A stretch of DNA of 64,000 nucleotides from assembly GCF_042611095.1 (NCBI RefSeq), contig NZ_JBHFPV010000001.1, forward strand, positions 992,001-1,056,000, in the 5' to 3' direction. Each line of letters starts with the position of its first letter. The stretch's first letter is position 1. The notes beneath the pieces are model-generated. The model was not told the origin of the DNA. It did no database searches and saw only the letters and a program-made list of their open reading frames with translations. The stretch is from Meishania litoralis. Lineage in GTDB: Bacteria; Bacteroidota; Bacteroidia; Flavobacteriales; Flavobacteriaceae. A program made the position numbers and the translations under genes. Shown here piece by piece: positions 15,635 through 25,045 of this stretch.

Positions 15635-17170
15635 ATGCCAAAAATTAAAGGAAAGTTAGGAATTGAGGAATTTTACAGTATAATTTTTGATGGCGAACCT
15701 ATTTCGATTGATGACGAGGTCATGGCCACGGCACGGAAGAGTTTCGCGTTTTTAAAAGAATTCGCCAGAAATAAAGTCATCTATGGTGTGAATACGGGTT
15801 TCGGTCCAATGGCCCAATATAAGATCAAAGACTCAGAAACCGTACAACTGCAGTATAATCTTATACGCAGTCATGCCTCGGGTACCGGCAACCCGATACC
15901 CCCAAAATATGTCAAAGCCGCTATGTTGGCTCGACTGAATACCTTGAGCCTTGGCAATTCAGGGGTACATACTTCGGTCATCGAGACCATGACCACTTTG
16001 ATCAACAAAGATATTATTCCCCTAATCTATGAACACGGTGGCGTAGGTGCTAGTGGAGACCTCGTACAATTGGCCCATTTGGCCCTTGTGCTGATAGGTG
16101 AGGGCGAAGTTTTCTATGGGGGAGAAAGGAAACCGACCCAAGAGGTATTCGAAAAAGAAAACATCAACCCCATTCATGTGGAATTGCGCGAAGGCCTTGG
16201 GCTCATAAATGGCACCTCGGTAATGACCGGGATCGGTATCGTGAACACCATCTACACCAGAAGATTGTTGGAATGGATGATCGCCTGCTCATCGGCCATC
16301 AATGAAATAATGGAAGCCTACGACGACCACCTCTCAGAAGCTCTAAACTTGACCAAAAAGCACAAGGGGCAACGCGAAATCGCACGTTCTATGCGCAGTC
16401 ATTTAAAAGATAGTACGTTGACCCGCAAGCGCGAACACCATTTATATACCGATACCAACGGCGGGGTGCATGTATTTGAAGAAAAAGTACAGGAGTATTA
16501 TTCCATTCGGTGCGTTCCTCAAATTCTTGGACCGATCTTGGATACTTTGAACGATGTTGAACGCATACTCATCGAGGAAGTAAATTCGGCCAACGACAAC
16601 CCCATTGTCGATGTCGAAAAGAAAAATGTCTATCATGGAGGAAATTTCCATGGCGACTATGTTTCCCTCGAAATGGATAAGCTGAAAATCGTCGTAACCA
16701 AGATGAGTATGTTGGCCGAAAGACAACTGAACTACCTTCTAAATTCAAAATTGAACGACATACTTCCCCCCTTTGTGAACCTTGGTACACTGGGCCTGAA
16801 TTTCGGTATGCAGGGCGTGCAGTTCACCGCCACTTCCACTACCGCCGAAAATCAGATGTTGAGCAACCCCATGTATGTACACAGCATTCCCAATAACAAT
16901 GACAACCAAGACATAGTTAGCATGGGTACCAATGCCGCCTTGATTACCAAAAAGGTTATCGAAAACGCTTTTGAGGTCATGGCAATTGAAATGATAACGG
17001 TCGTACAGGCCATCGAATTCCTTCAATTTCAAGATAAGGTCTCTTCAAAGACCAGAAATATGTACGATGCCGTTCGTAAAATAGTTCCCCCGTTCAAAGA
17101 GGATCAGGTTATGTATCCTTTTGTCAATGAAGTCAAGAACTATATTATTAACCATCAAAATAAAAAATGA
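15635..17170 (+). CDS. tal: Tyrosine ammonia-lyase (MIO enzyme)
   Basis: Deaminates tyrosine to 4-coumarate, the aryl starter of flexirubin. 511 aa. The MIO cofactor forms from A139-S-G141 (VGASGDLVQ); the catalytic Tyr is Y50 in VIYGVNTGFG. From memory the sequence follows the characterised Flavobacterium johnsoniae TAL closely through most of its length (for example NTLSLGNSGVH and NPMYVHSIPNNNDNQD), which favours tyrosine over histidine. Histidine ammonia-lyase is the family alternative. First plus-strand gene of the cluster; its stop overlaps the next ATG. Confidence 0.92.
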   Translation: MPKIKGKLGIEEFYSIIFDGEPISIDDEVMATARKSFAFLKEFARNKVIYGVNTGFGPMAQYKIKDSETVQLQYNLIRSHASGTGNPIPPKYVKAAMLARLNTLSLGNSGVHTSVIETMTTLINKDIIPLIYEHGGVGASGDLVQLAHLALVLIGEGEVFYGGERKPTQEVFEKENINPIHVELREGLGLINGTSVMTGIGIVNTIYTRRLLEWMIACSSAINEIMEAYDDHLSEALNLTKKHKGQREIARSMRSHLKDSTLTRKREHHLYTDTNGGVHVFEEKVQEYYSIRCVPQILGPILDTLNDVERILIEEVNSANDNPIVDVEKKNVYHGGNFHGDYVSLEMDKLKIVVTKMSMLAERQLNYLLNSKLNDILPPFVNLGTLGLNFGMQGVQFTATSTTAENQMLSNPMYVHSIPNNNDNQDIVSMGTNAALITKKVIENAFEVMAIEMITVVQAIEFLQFQDKVSSKTRNMYDAVRKIVPPFKEDQVMYPFVNEVKNYIINHQNKK

Positions 17171-18300
17171 CCATGAAAAATATTTCTTTGTTACTAGTGT
17201 TTTCTTTTGTTCTATTACAGACCGCTGCCCAAGAATTGGCCTTGGTAGTTGATGATGGCAAGGTTGCCTATATCGATACCTCAGGCAAGCAGGTAATACA
17301 GACCGATTTCAAAAAAGCGGCCAGTTTTTCGAACGGACTCGCAGCGGCCCAAGAAGAAAAAAAATGGGGGTTTATAGATTCTTCGGGCAAATGGGCCATC
17401 GAACCCCAGTACGATAGGGTAAATGCCTTTGATTCAGGCTTGGCCCTGGTCTCCAAGGATGACCAATGGAGCTATATCAAGACTTCTGGCGAAGTATTGA
17501 CATTGGCAGAATCACCGGATAAATATTATGATTTCAACGATGGCGTTGCATTGTATCGAAAAGGCGAAAAAATAGGACTTCTTGGTACCGATGGAAAGTT
17601 GATTCTCGAACCTACCTATAAAACGATCAAAAATTTTTGGGACGGTCATGCCAAAATCAGCAACGGGGAACTCTGGGGATTGATAAACGCAAAAGGTGAA
17701 ATCGTAATCCCGGCTGAATATGAAGAGGTGGGAACCTACAATAAAAATGGCATTTGGGGAAGAAAGGGCAACGATTATGGTGTTTTTATCAATTGGAAGT
17801 TTACCCCGGTTCCCGATGCGACCAAAATTTGGGATTTCAAGCACACCTCTGATCTGACCTATGCTCAAAAAGGCGAAAAAATTGGCTTCATAAACAATCA
17901 GGGCCAGTGGGTAATCGAGGCCTCTTTTGACAAGGCCCGTGCTTTCTCAAACGGATTCGCTCCCGTAATGAAGGATAAAAAATGGGGTTATATCGATGAA
18001 AAAGGTGCGCAAATTGTCGATTTTCAATATAAGGATGCCGAAACTTTTTCATCCGATGGCCTGGCTCCCGTAAAAGAAAAGTTATGGGGCTTTGTCGATA
18101 CTACAGGTAAATTGGTCATCCCCATGGAATATGATATTTCCGTTGGATTTTCCTTCTTTCAAAAAAATGCCGAAAAAGGTTTTATTAACGGACTTGCCCG
18201 GGTAAAGACCAAAAAGGGTTGGGGGTATATCAATACAAAAGGTGAAGTTTTGGGTGATAAGTGGTACAAGAATGCCGAACTTTTCACAGACGTTAAATAG
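17167..18300 (+). CDS. Secreted WG-repeat protein
   Basis: 377 aa with signal peptide (ends ~QTAAQ). At least six WG repeats, each containing a KWGF/LWGL/KWGY-type motif followed by D/N-x-x-G-x-x-V/I and P-x-Y-D/E. The start overlaps the tal stop by ATGA; an ATG two codons further in is the alternative. WG proteins are regular members of flexirubin clusters. The role is unknown; a periplasmic or surface binding protein is inferred. Confidence 0.85.
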   Translation: MTMKNISLLLVFSFVLLQTAAQELALVVDDGKVAYIDTSGKQVIQTDFKKAASFSNGLAAAQEEKKWGFIDSSGKWAIEPQYDRVNAFDSGLALVSKDDQWSYIKTSGEVLTLAESPDKYYDFNDGVALYRKGEKIGLLGTDGKLILEPTYKTIKNFWDGHAKISNGELWGLINAKGEIVIPAEYEEVGTYNKNGIWGRKGNDYGVFINWKFTPVPDATKIWDFKHTSDLTYAQKGEKIGFINNQGQWVIEASFDKARAFSNGFAPVMKDKKWGYIDEKGAQIVDFQYKDAETFSSDGLAPVKEKLWGFVDTTGKLVIPMEYDISVGFSFFQKNAEKGFINGLARVKTKKGWGYINTKGEVLGDKWYKNAELFTDVK

Positions 18301-18320
18301 TTCATGCCATTATAGATTCA

Positions 18321-19076
18321 ATGAACGAAGAAAAAGCCGAAAAAATTAAATATGCCTTGGTAACAGGTGGATCTAGGGGCATTGGTCGTGCTATCTGTGT
18401 GCAACTGGCCAACGACCTCGATTATCGAATACTTATCAATTATAATGGCAATAAAAAAGCCGCAGAAGAAACTTTGGAACAAGTTGAGGCGGCAGGCGGT
18501 ATGGGCGAGATCATACAGTTCAATGTTACAGAGGCCGCGAATGTTAAATCTGCTATCGAGACTTGGCATGAAACCCATAAGAATGCCGTTATCGAAGTTA
18601 TTATAAACAATGCGGGCATTACGAAAGACGGACTTTTCATGTGGATGCCCCAAGAAGATTGGGCATCGGTCATCGACACCAGCCTCAACGGGTTCTACAA
18701 TGTGACGAACGCCCTGATTCAAAAATTGCTGGTCAACAAGTATGGAAGGATTATTAACATGGTATCCGTTTCAGGATTGAAAGGTACACCGGGCCAGACC
18801 AATTATTCTGCGGCCAAAGGTGCCGTCATCGGCGCGACAAAGGCACTCGCCCAAGAAGTTGCCAAGAGAAACGTTACTGTAAATGCGGTCGCTCCCGGGT
18901 TCATCAAAACGGATATGACCGAAGAACTGAACGAGCAAGAATTGAAAAAAATGATTCCGGCAAATCGTTTTGGTTCGGCCGAAGAGGTTGCTCACGTAGT
19001 ATCTTTTTTGGCATCGTCAAAATCTTCCTATATTACCGGCGAGGTCATCAATATCAACGGTGGCATTTATTCTTGA
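18321..19076 (+). CDS. 3-oxoacyl-ACP reductase, FabG-like SDR
   Basis: 251 aa SDR. NAD(P) motif TGGSRGIGR at the N terminus, NNAG near 97, catalytic Ser in MVSVSG and Y-x-x-x-K in YSAAKGA. C-terminal SYITGEVININGG is characteristic of FabG. It would reduce the beta-keto group during polyene extension. 20 nt after the WG gene and 44 nt before the first ketosynthase. Confidence 0.9.
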   Translation: MNEEKAEKIKYALVTGGSRGIGRAICVQLANDLDYRILINYNGNKKAAEETLEQVEAAGGMGEIIQFNVTEAANVKSAIETWHETHKNAVIEVIINNAGITKDGLFMWMPQEDWASVIDTSLNGFYNVTNALIQKLLVNKYGRIINMVSVSGLKGTPGQTNYSAAKGAVIGATKALAQEVAKRNVTVNAVAPGFIKTDMTEELNEQELKKMIPANRFGSAEEVAHVVSFLASSKSSYITGEVININGGIYS

Positions 19077-19120
19077 AACTTTAGTATCTTAGGTATAGCT
19101 GCAAAACCCAAGAAGGAACT

Positions 19121-20347
19121 ATGAATCGAGTCGTAATTACGGGCATGGGTATTTATTCATGTATCGGCAAAAATCTTGACGAGGTCAAAACCTCACTTTA
19201 CGAAGGAAAATCGGGTATCGTGCATGATCCGGAAAGAGCTGGTTTCGGCTTTCGTTCGCCCTTGACCGGTATGGTCGAAGACCCCGATTTGAAATCGATG
19301 CTATCGAGAAGACAGCGCATAAGCTTGGGCCAAGAAGGCGGTTATGCATATGTTGCGACGATCGAAGCCCTACAAAATGCCCATATCGACCAAGCTTTTT
19401 TAGATGCCCATGATGTCGGCATTCTATACGGTAACGATAGTACCGCCAAATCTACGATGGAAGCCGTGGATACAATGAGAGAGAAAGGTGACACCACCCT
19501 TGTTGGCTCAGGGGCCATTTTCAAGGCCATGAATTCGACGGTCACCATGAACCTCTCGACCATTTTCAAATTAAAGGGTATCAATCTGACCGTTAGTGCC
19601 GCATGCGCTAGTGGATCGCACTCCATCGGCCTTGCCTATCACCTTATCAAAAGCGGGTTGCAAGAATGCATCATTGCCGGTGGTGCGCAAGAAATAAATC
19701 CTGTAGCCATGGGTAGCTTTGACGGCCTTGGAGTCTTTGCAACGAACATTGAAAATCCTGAAAAAGCTTCAAGACCCTTTGATAAAAACCGAAACGGACT
19801 CGTGCCAAGTGGTGGTGCGGCAACCTTGATCATGGAAAGCTACGAATCTGCGGCAGAACGAGGTGCGCCCATTCTTGCCGAAGTTGTTGGATATGGTTTC
19901 TCTTCGAACGGTGATCATATTTCGACACCAAATGTCGAAGGACCGGCCAGGGCGATGAAGCTTGCCTTGAAAGATGCAGATCTGCCCCCTTCGGCAATCG
20001 ATTATGTAAATGCCCATGCCACATCTACCCCGGTCGGCGATGCCAACGAGGCCAAGGCTATTTTTGAGGTTTTTGGAGAAAAAAATCCCTATGTGAGTTC
20101 CACGAAATCCATGACCGGCCATGAATGCTGGATGGCGGGAGCCAGTGAGATAATTTACTCCATTTTGATGATGCAGAATTCCTTTATCGCGCCCAATATC
20201 AATTTGGAAAATACAGATGAGCACTCCTCAAAATTAAACCTGGTGAACAAAACCCTAAATAAAAAAATTGACGTATTTTTGTCCAATTCATTCGGGTTTG
20301 GAGGAACAAACTCTGCTTTGATTTTAAAAAAATTGAATTTGCCCTGA
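19121..20347 (+). CDS. Beta-ketoacyl-ACP synthase, FabB/FabF type
   Basis: 408 aa. Complete C-H-H triad: C162 (SAACASGSHS), H299 (NAHATSTP) and H334 (TGHECW). The AMTGH-like SMTGHECWMAGASE segment resembles FabB. A good ribosome site (AGAAGGA) precedes the ATG. Condenses malonyl-ACP with the aryl or acyl chain; which chain it serves (polyene or dialkylresorcinol precursor) cannot be read from sequence. Confidence 0.92.
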   Translation: MNRVVITGMGIYSCIGKNLDEVKTSLYEGKSGIVHDPERAGFGFRSPLTGMVEDPDLKSMLSRRQRISLGQEGGYAYVATIEALQNAHIDQAFLDAHDVGILYGNDSTAKSTMEAVDTMREKGDTTLVGSGAIFKAMNSTVTMNLSTIFKLKGINLTVSAACASGSHSIGLAYHLIKSGLQECIIAGGAQEINPVAMGSFDGLGVFATNIENPEKASRPFDKNRNGLVPSGGAATLIMESYESAAERGAPILAEVVGYGFSSNGDHISTPNVEGPARAMKLALKDADLPPSAIDYVNAHATSTPVGDANEAKAIFEVFGEKNPYVSSTKSMTGHECWMAGASEIIYSILMMQNSFIAPNINLENTDEHSSKLNLVNKTLNKKIDVFLSNSFGFGGTNSALILKKLNLP

Positions 20348-20375
20348 GTTTAATCCACATGTTGATTTTTGGTGA

Positions 20376-20404
20376 TTGCCGCCAATAAATTAACCTAAAA
20401 TTTG
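20376..20404 (+). promoter_or_regulatory. Possible internal promoter before the first ACP
   Basis: TTG (20376-20378), 17 nt, then TAAAATTTG (20396-20404), a -7 element with one extra base. It lies in the 103-nt gap before the ACP gene and could boost ACP and dar expression. Confidence 0.35.
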
Positions 20405-20450
20405 TTATAGAAAAGATTTAACACGTTCGAAAGAAGCGAAAAAAAGGAAG

Positions 20451-20693
20451 ATGACGAAAGAAGTTATTATCGAAAAAGTAGATGCTTTCCTAATCGACGA
20501 GTTCGAGGTCGAAGAAGAAGCATTGGTGCCCGAGGCCAATCTAAAAGATGCTCTTGACCTTGACAGCCTTGACTTCGTCGATTTGGTAGTTGCGGTCGAA
20601 AGCAGTTTTGGGGTAAAATTAGTCGGCGAAGACTTCGTTAACGTAAATACACTTCAAAATTTCTACGATCTTATCGAAAGAAAAGTCTCCTGA
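20451..20693 (+). CDS. Acyl carrier protein
   Basis: 80 aa, acidic, single helical bundle. The phosphopantetheine site is S39 in LDLDSLDFVD. Preceded by AAAGGAAG ribosome site. Carries the growing chain for the neighbouring ketosynthases, or the acyl donors for the acyltransferase that follows after 4 nt. Confidence 0.93.
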   Translation: MTKEVIIEKVDAFLIDEFEVEEEALVPEANLKDALDLDSLDFVDLVVAVESSFGVKLVGEDFVNVNTLQNFYDLIERKVS

Positions 20694-20697
20694 TCAA

Positions 20698-21603
20698 TTG
20701 CCAGAACAACAACTAATAGAGACCGAATGGAAGGGCAGATCCAAAGGCACCTTATTGGGCTACAAGATTTATATTTTCGTTCTCAAAAATTTTGGTCTTA
20801 ACGTTGCCTATTTACTACTTCGAACTATTGTTTTCTACTACTTTCTGTTCTCGTACAGAAGTTCAAAGGCCATTTACCCTTATTTTAGAAAGAGGCTTGG
20901 CTATTCAAGATTTCGCTCAATTATAAGCATTTACAAGAACTATTTTCTCTTGGGCCAAACATTGTCCGATCGTGTTACGGTCTCCACCGGTTATCGCGAT
21001 GTCTTCGATTACACCCATGATGGAATAGAAAAAATCGACAGCCTACTGAAAAAGCGACAGGGCGGTATCTTGATCAGTGGCCATTTGGGCAATTTTGAAA
21101 TCTCCCATTATTTTTTGGAAAACAGATATTCCATTTCAAAGATTAGTATGGTGACAACACAGACCGAACAGGAGAACATTCAAGAATATCTGAGCCAAAT
21201 GAGCACCGCTACCAGTTTGGAACTGATTTTGGTCAAAGAGGATATGTCACATATTTTTGAGATCCATGCGGCATTGGACAAGGGCGGACTTGTCGTGATA
21301 ACCGGAGACCGTTTCATGGCCGGAAGCAAATATCTGACCGAAAACCTGTTGGGTGCCCCCGCCAGATTTCCCCTAGGGCCATTTCGCTTGGCGTCACGGC
21401 TTAAAGTACCTGTTCTCTTTGTTTATGTCATGAAAGGCAAAAAAAGAAATTATCGTCTGTATGCCAGAACCGCCGATACCCATGCCAATACACCACAATT
21501 GTTGTTAAAGGAATACACAAAGAGCATGGAATGGATGTTGACAAAATATCCATTGCAATGGTTCAACTACTTTGATTTTTGGGGTGATAACGTAAAAAAA
21601 TGA
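20698..21603 (+). CDS. LpxL/HtrB-type acyltransferase
   Basis: 301 aa, starting at TTG 4 nt after the ACP stop. Hydrophobic N-terminal anchor (~25-50) and H129-x4-E134 (SGHLGNFE), the lipid A late acyltransferase motif. A later segment with GDRFMAG and GAPARFPLGPFRLA is also conserved in LpxL. The gene sits between an ACP and darA, so it probably transfers an ACP-bound acyl or aryl polyene chain at the inner membrane. It is a candidate for joining polyene and resorcinol. The TTG start is needed to keep MPEQQ in frame; no upstream ATG is available. Confidence 0.85.
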   Translation: MPEQQLIETEWKGRSKGTLLGYKIYIFVLKNFGLNVAYLLLRTIVFYYFLFSYRSSKAIYPYFRKRLGYSRFRSIISIYKNYFLLGQTLSDRVTVSTGYRDVFDYTHDGIEKIDSLLKKRQGGILISGHLGNFEISHYFLENRYSISKISMVTTQTEQENIQEYLSQMSTATSLELILVKEDMSHIFEIHAALDKGGLVVITGDRFMAGSKYLTENLLGAPARFPLGPFRLASRLKVPVLFVYVMKGKKRNYRLYARTADTHANTPQLLLKEYTKSMEWMLTKYPLQWFNYFDFWGDNVKK

Positions 21604-22526
21604 AAGAAGTACTCGTAATACATTATTCGCAAACCGGTCAACTAACGACCATTCTCAACAACGTGGTAGCGAAATTGGATAGTGAGAAAATCAATGTGTC
21701 ATTCTACGAGATAGTACCCGACCCGCTTTTCGAATTCCCTTGGGAAAAAGAAAAATTTTACGATGCCTTCCCCGAAACATTTTTGCAAATCCCTTCTAAA
21801 TTCAATCCTCCTAAATCAGAAATACTTGATAAAAAATACGATTTGGTACTCTTTGGATACCAGGTCTGGTTCTTGACACCTTCAATTCCTATCAACTCCT
21901 TTTTGAAATCCGATTTTGCCAAACGATTGTTAAAAGACACCCCTGTCGTCACCTTGGTTACCTGTCGAAATATGTGGATCCAGGCACAGGAAAAAATGAA
22001 ACGGCTACTATCGAACGTAAGTGCCAATCTTGTAGGTCATATCGCTTTGGTCGACAGACATATTAATCATATCAGTGTTATTACGATCGCACATTGGATG
22101 TTCTCTGGAAGAAAGGACAGGTATTTGGGTATTTTTCCAAAGCCTGGGATTTCAGACAATGATATCGCCAGCGCTGAAAAATTCGCCCTTCCCATTGAAC
22201 GGGCTATACTGGCCAATGATTTCACAGACCTTCAGGAAAACCTATTGAGGCTTGATGCCGTACGCATTAATCCTTTTTTAGTGCGAACCGATGAAAGAGG
22301 CAATGTCTTATTCTCGAAATGGGCAAACCTTATCATCAAAAAAGGGAAACCGGGCAGTGCCAAACGACTCAAATGGATTGCTTTGTTCAAATATTATTTG
22401 TTATTTGCCATCTGGGTCATAGCACCTATAGTTTTTGTTGTATTTTTGCTGACTTATTTGCCCATGACCTCGAAACGGAATAGCGAGCGAAAATACTATT
22501 CCTCGGTGTCTTTAAAGGAGAATTGA
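21600..22526 (+). CDS. darA: DarA, dialkylresorcinol aromatase/condensing protein
   Basis: 308 aa. N-terminal flavodoxin-like fold (VLVIHYSQTGQLTTIL, FMN phosphate-type loop S-x-T-G-Q), with a Trp-rich middle (LFGYQVWFLTPS) and a C-terminal membrane helix (~265-290). Recognised as DarA, which with DarB makes the resorcinol ring; a flavin-dependent aromatisation of the DarB cyclohexanedione fits the fold. The ATG overlaps the acyltransferase stop and the stop overlaps the darB ATG. Confidence 0.9.
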   Translation: MKEVLVIHYSQTGQLTTILNNVVAKLDSEKINVSFYEIVPDPLFEFPWEKEKFYDAFPETFLQIPSKFNPPKSEILDKKYDLVLFGYQVWFLTPSIPINSFLKSDFAKRLLKDTPVVTLVTCRNMWIQAQEKMKRLLSNVSANLVGHIALVDRHINHISVITIAHWMFSGRKDRYLGIFPKPGISDNDIASAEKFALPIERAILANDFTDLQENLLRLDAVRINPFLVRTDERGNVLFSKWANLIIKKGKPGSAKRLKWIALFKYYLLFAIWVIAPIVFVVFLLTYLPMTSKRNSERKYYSSVSLKEN

Positions 22527-23659
22527 TGAAGGATGTTTATATCACGAGAATAGCCAAATTTCTGCCCAATAATCCCGTTGAAAATGAAGAGATGGAGAAA
22601 AAACTGGGTATTATTAATGGTAAGGCGTCAAAAGCACGACGCGTTGTACTTCGCAACAACCGTATTCAAAAACGTTACTATGCCATAGATGAAAATGGCG
22701 AAGTGAGCCATAACAATGCGCAACTGACCGCTAAAGCCGTTGAACGACTTTGTGATGGCGATTTTACCGTTCAAGATATCGAGCTGCTTTCAAGCGGAAC
22801 CTCTAGCCCAGATCAAATATTGCCCTCGCATACGGCGATGGTACATGGTTTTCTAAAAAACCGCACGATGGAGATAAACTCCGCATCAGGGGCCTGTTGT
22901 TCTGGCATGAACGCCTTGAAATATGGCTTTATGTCGGTAAAGACCGGTCAGGTGAACAACGCCGTCTGCACCGGATCTGAAAGAACTTCATCATGGATGA
23001 GGTCGGATGTCTTTGAAAGTGAGGTCGAACATCTTCAGCAATTGGAAAACAACCCGATTCTAGCTTTTAACAAAGAGTTTTTGCGTTGGATGCTCTCTGA
23101 CGGCGCGGGTGCATTCTTGCTCGAGAACGAGCCTAAGGGCGATAAACCTTTAAAAATCGAATGGATACAAGGATTTTCGTATGCCCATGAAATGGAAACC
23201 TGCATGTACGCCGGCGGGGAAAAACTGGAAAGCGGAAAATTGAAACCTTGGAGCGAATATCCGGCGAATAAATGGAGTGAAATATCGTTGTTCGCGATGA
23301 AACAAGATACACGACTACTCGGTGAGAACATTTTGAAAAAAGGGGTGGCGAGCTTAAAACTGGCCTACGAACACCATGGTATTGGTCCAGATGAGGTCGA
23401 CTACTATCTACCCCATATCTCATCATATTACTTCAAGCAAGGGTTATATGACGAAATGAAATCACAAGGCGTCGAAATGCCCTGGCACAAGTGGTTCTTG
23501 AACCTGGACCATGTCGGAAACATCGGTGCGGCCTCGATCTATGTTATGCTTGAGGAGCTAAAAGCATCGGGCAAACTAAAAAAAGGAGACAAAATATTGT
23601 TCCATGTTCCAGAAAGTGCACGTTTCTCCTATATGTATGCCTATTTGACCGTTTGTTGA
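22526..23659 (+). CDS. darB: DarB, KAS III-like ketosynthase for dialkylresorcinol
   Basis: 377 aa. Start chosen at ATG 22526: a perfect AAAGGAG lies 6 nt upstream and the ATG overlaps the darA stop (TGATG). The nucleophile is C125 in SGACCSGMNAL (KAS III position), with H in YLPHISSYYF near 285 and an Asn/His-rich LDHVGNIGAAS at ~325. DarB condenses two acyl thioesters head to head to form the ring that DarA aromatises. Confidence 0.92.
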   Translation: MKDVYITRIAKFLPNNPVENEEMEKKLGIINGKASKARRVVLRNNRIQKRYYAIDENGEVSHNNAQLTAKAVERLCDGDFTVQDIELLSSGTSSPDQILPSHTAMVHGFLKNRTMEINSASGACCSGMNALKYGFMSVKTGQVNNAVCTGSERTSSWMRSDVFESEVEHLQQLENNPILAFNKEFLRWMLSDGAGAFLLENEPKGDKPLKIEWIQGFSYAHEMETCMYAGGEKLESGKLKPWSEYPANKWSEISLFAMKQDTRLLGENILKKGVASLKLAYEHHGIGPDEVDYYLPHISSYYFKQGLYDEMKSQGVEMPWHKWFLNLDHVGNIGAASIYVMLEELKASGKLKKGDKILFHVPESARFSYMYAYLTVC

Positions 23660-24096
23660 TGGCCGATTCGGGAAACATAATCGCAGATGGCGAATTTCTA
23701 CGAAGCTTGATTCCACAAAAAGATCCATTTGTAATGGTCGATACATTGACCAAGTATACCGAAAGCCGTATTATATCTGAATTTACCATACCAAGCGATA
23801 ATATTCTGGTCGAAAAAGAACATTTTTCCGCTTCGGGACTTATTGAGAATATGGCCCAAACGGTTGCTCTCCATACCGGCTATAAGTTTTATGTAAAAAA
23901 ACTACCTGCTCCGGTAGGATATATAGGTGCCATAAAAAAAGCCGAAATCATCACATTGCCCCAAATAGGTCAAAAATTGGTAACTACCGTTGAAATTTTA
24001 CACGATATAATGGGTGTAACCTTGGTACAGGCCAGGGTAGAATCTGGCGGGTCGCCGTTGGCATCAAGTGAAATGAAAACTATCTTGGCCGGCTGA
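23659..24096 (+). CDS. Hotdog-fold dehydratase-like protein (ApeP-like), copy 1
   Basis: 145 aa from the ATG overlapping the darB stop. Hotdog fold with the segments PQKDPFVMVD, ASGLIENMAQ and GYIGAIKKAE, as in the aryl-polyene dehydratase ApeP. The His of the usual L-P-H-R-x-P loop is Gln here (IPQKDP). It is followed with no spacer by a second copy that keeps the His. It may be the non-catalytic partner of a heterodimer (inference) or a dehydratase using another residue. Confidence 0.8.
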   Translation: MADSGNIIADGEFLRSLIPQKDPFVMVDTLTKYTESRIISEFTIPSDNILVEKEHFSASGLIENMAQTVALHTGYKFYVKKLPAPVGYIGAIKKAEIITLPQIGQKLVTTVEILHDIMGVTLVQARVESGGSPLASSEMKTILAG

Positions 24097-24558
24097 ATGA
24101 AAAAACCACGTTACGATATCAATATCAAGAATTTTCTACCGCATAGAGAACCCATGCTATTGGCCACCATAACGCCATATATCGATGAAGTTTCGGTGGT
24201 TACGCACTTTAAAATATCCGATGATTGTATTTTTTTGGACAATGAAGGAAGACTTTCCGAGGCAGGCTTGATAGAAAATGCGGCACAGGCCTCTTCGGCA
24301 ATAGTGGGCCAAAGCTACTTCGATGACGATGATCTCGAGGGAACCGGCAACAAACTGGTCGGATATATCAGCGCCATTAAAAAAGCCGAAGTATTTATAC
24401 TTCCCGAAATAAACGACCTACTGATAACCAAGGCGAAACTGATTTCAAGATTCGATACGGGAACCATGAGCATTTGTACCATTACTTCTTCCACTTTTAG
24501 AAACGATGATTTAATCGTAGATTGTAACTTCAATTTTTTAATCCATGAAGTGCAATAA
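24097..24558 (+). CDS. Hotdog-fold dehydratase-like protein (ApeP-like), copy 2
   Basis: 153 aa. ATG immediately follows the stop of copy 1. LPHREPMLLA carries the His, SEAGLIENAAQ the Glu and GYISAIKKAE the hotdog strand that matches copy 1 (GYIGAIKKAE). Would dehydrate 3-hydroxyacyl-ACP to the enoyl form for polyene growth. Confidence 0.82.
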   Translation: MKKPRYDINIKNFLPHREPMLLATITPYIDEVSVVTHFKISDDCIFLDNEGRLSEAGLIENAAQASSAIVGQSYFDDDDLEGTGNKLVGYISAIKKAEVFILPEINDLLITKAKLISRFDTGTMSICTITSSTFRNDDLIVDCNFNFLIHEVQ

Positions 24559-24640
24559 AAAGCTACCGAATTATTTGGACCATATTTCGATAGTACTTAC
24601 TGTAAAGATCCAGTAATCGGGCAACCTAAGAAGCAAGTCG

Positions 24641-25042
24641 ATGAAAAAGAAAGAAGTGCCACAAGACCACAGTAATCTGGCCTCGGCCAATATCAAGGAT
24701 ATGGTCTATGCCGTTGATGAAAATGGCGAATACACGACTGAACTAAGTACAGGGTGGGAGCCCAAGACCATTGCCCTTGACAATGCAATCAAAGAAATCG
24801 AGGCGCGTGTCGAAGACGCAAGGCAGCGCGTGTTAAAAAATGAAACCAGCCCCATTGAGTATTATATGGAACTTCATAAGATGGACCTCCCTATTTTGGC
24901 AAGTTATGTAGGTCTATGGAAATGGCGGGTCAAAAGGCATTTCAAACCATCGGTCTTTAAGGGGCTAAGTGACAGAACACTTCAAAAATATGCCGATGTA
25001 TTCGAGGTAACCATGGAACAATTAAAGCATTTTGAATCATAA
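24641..25042 (+). CDS. Conserved flexirubin-cluster hypothetical
   Basis: 133 aa, cytoplasmic, no signal. N-terminal half is charged; a Trp-rich stretch YVGLWKWRVKRHFKP near 90 precedes a C-terminal helix pair SDRTLQKYADVFEVTMEQL that resembles an HTH-like scaffold. It lies 3 nt upstream of the BtrH-like gene, so the two are probably one unit. Function unknown to me. Confidence 0.75.
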   Translation: MKKKEVPQDHSNLASANIKDMVYAVDENGEYTTELSTGWEPKTIALDNAIKEIEARVEDARQRVLKNETSPIEYYMELHKMDLPILASYVGLWKWRVKRHFKPSVFKGLSDRTLQKYADVFEVTMEQLKHFES

Positions 25043-25045
25043 TCC

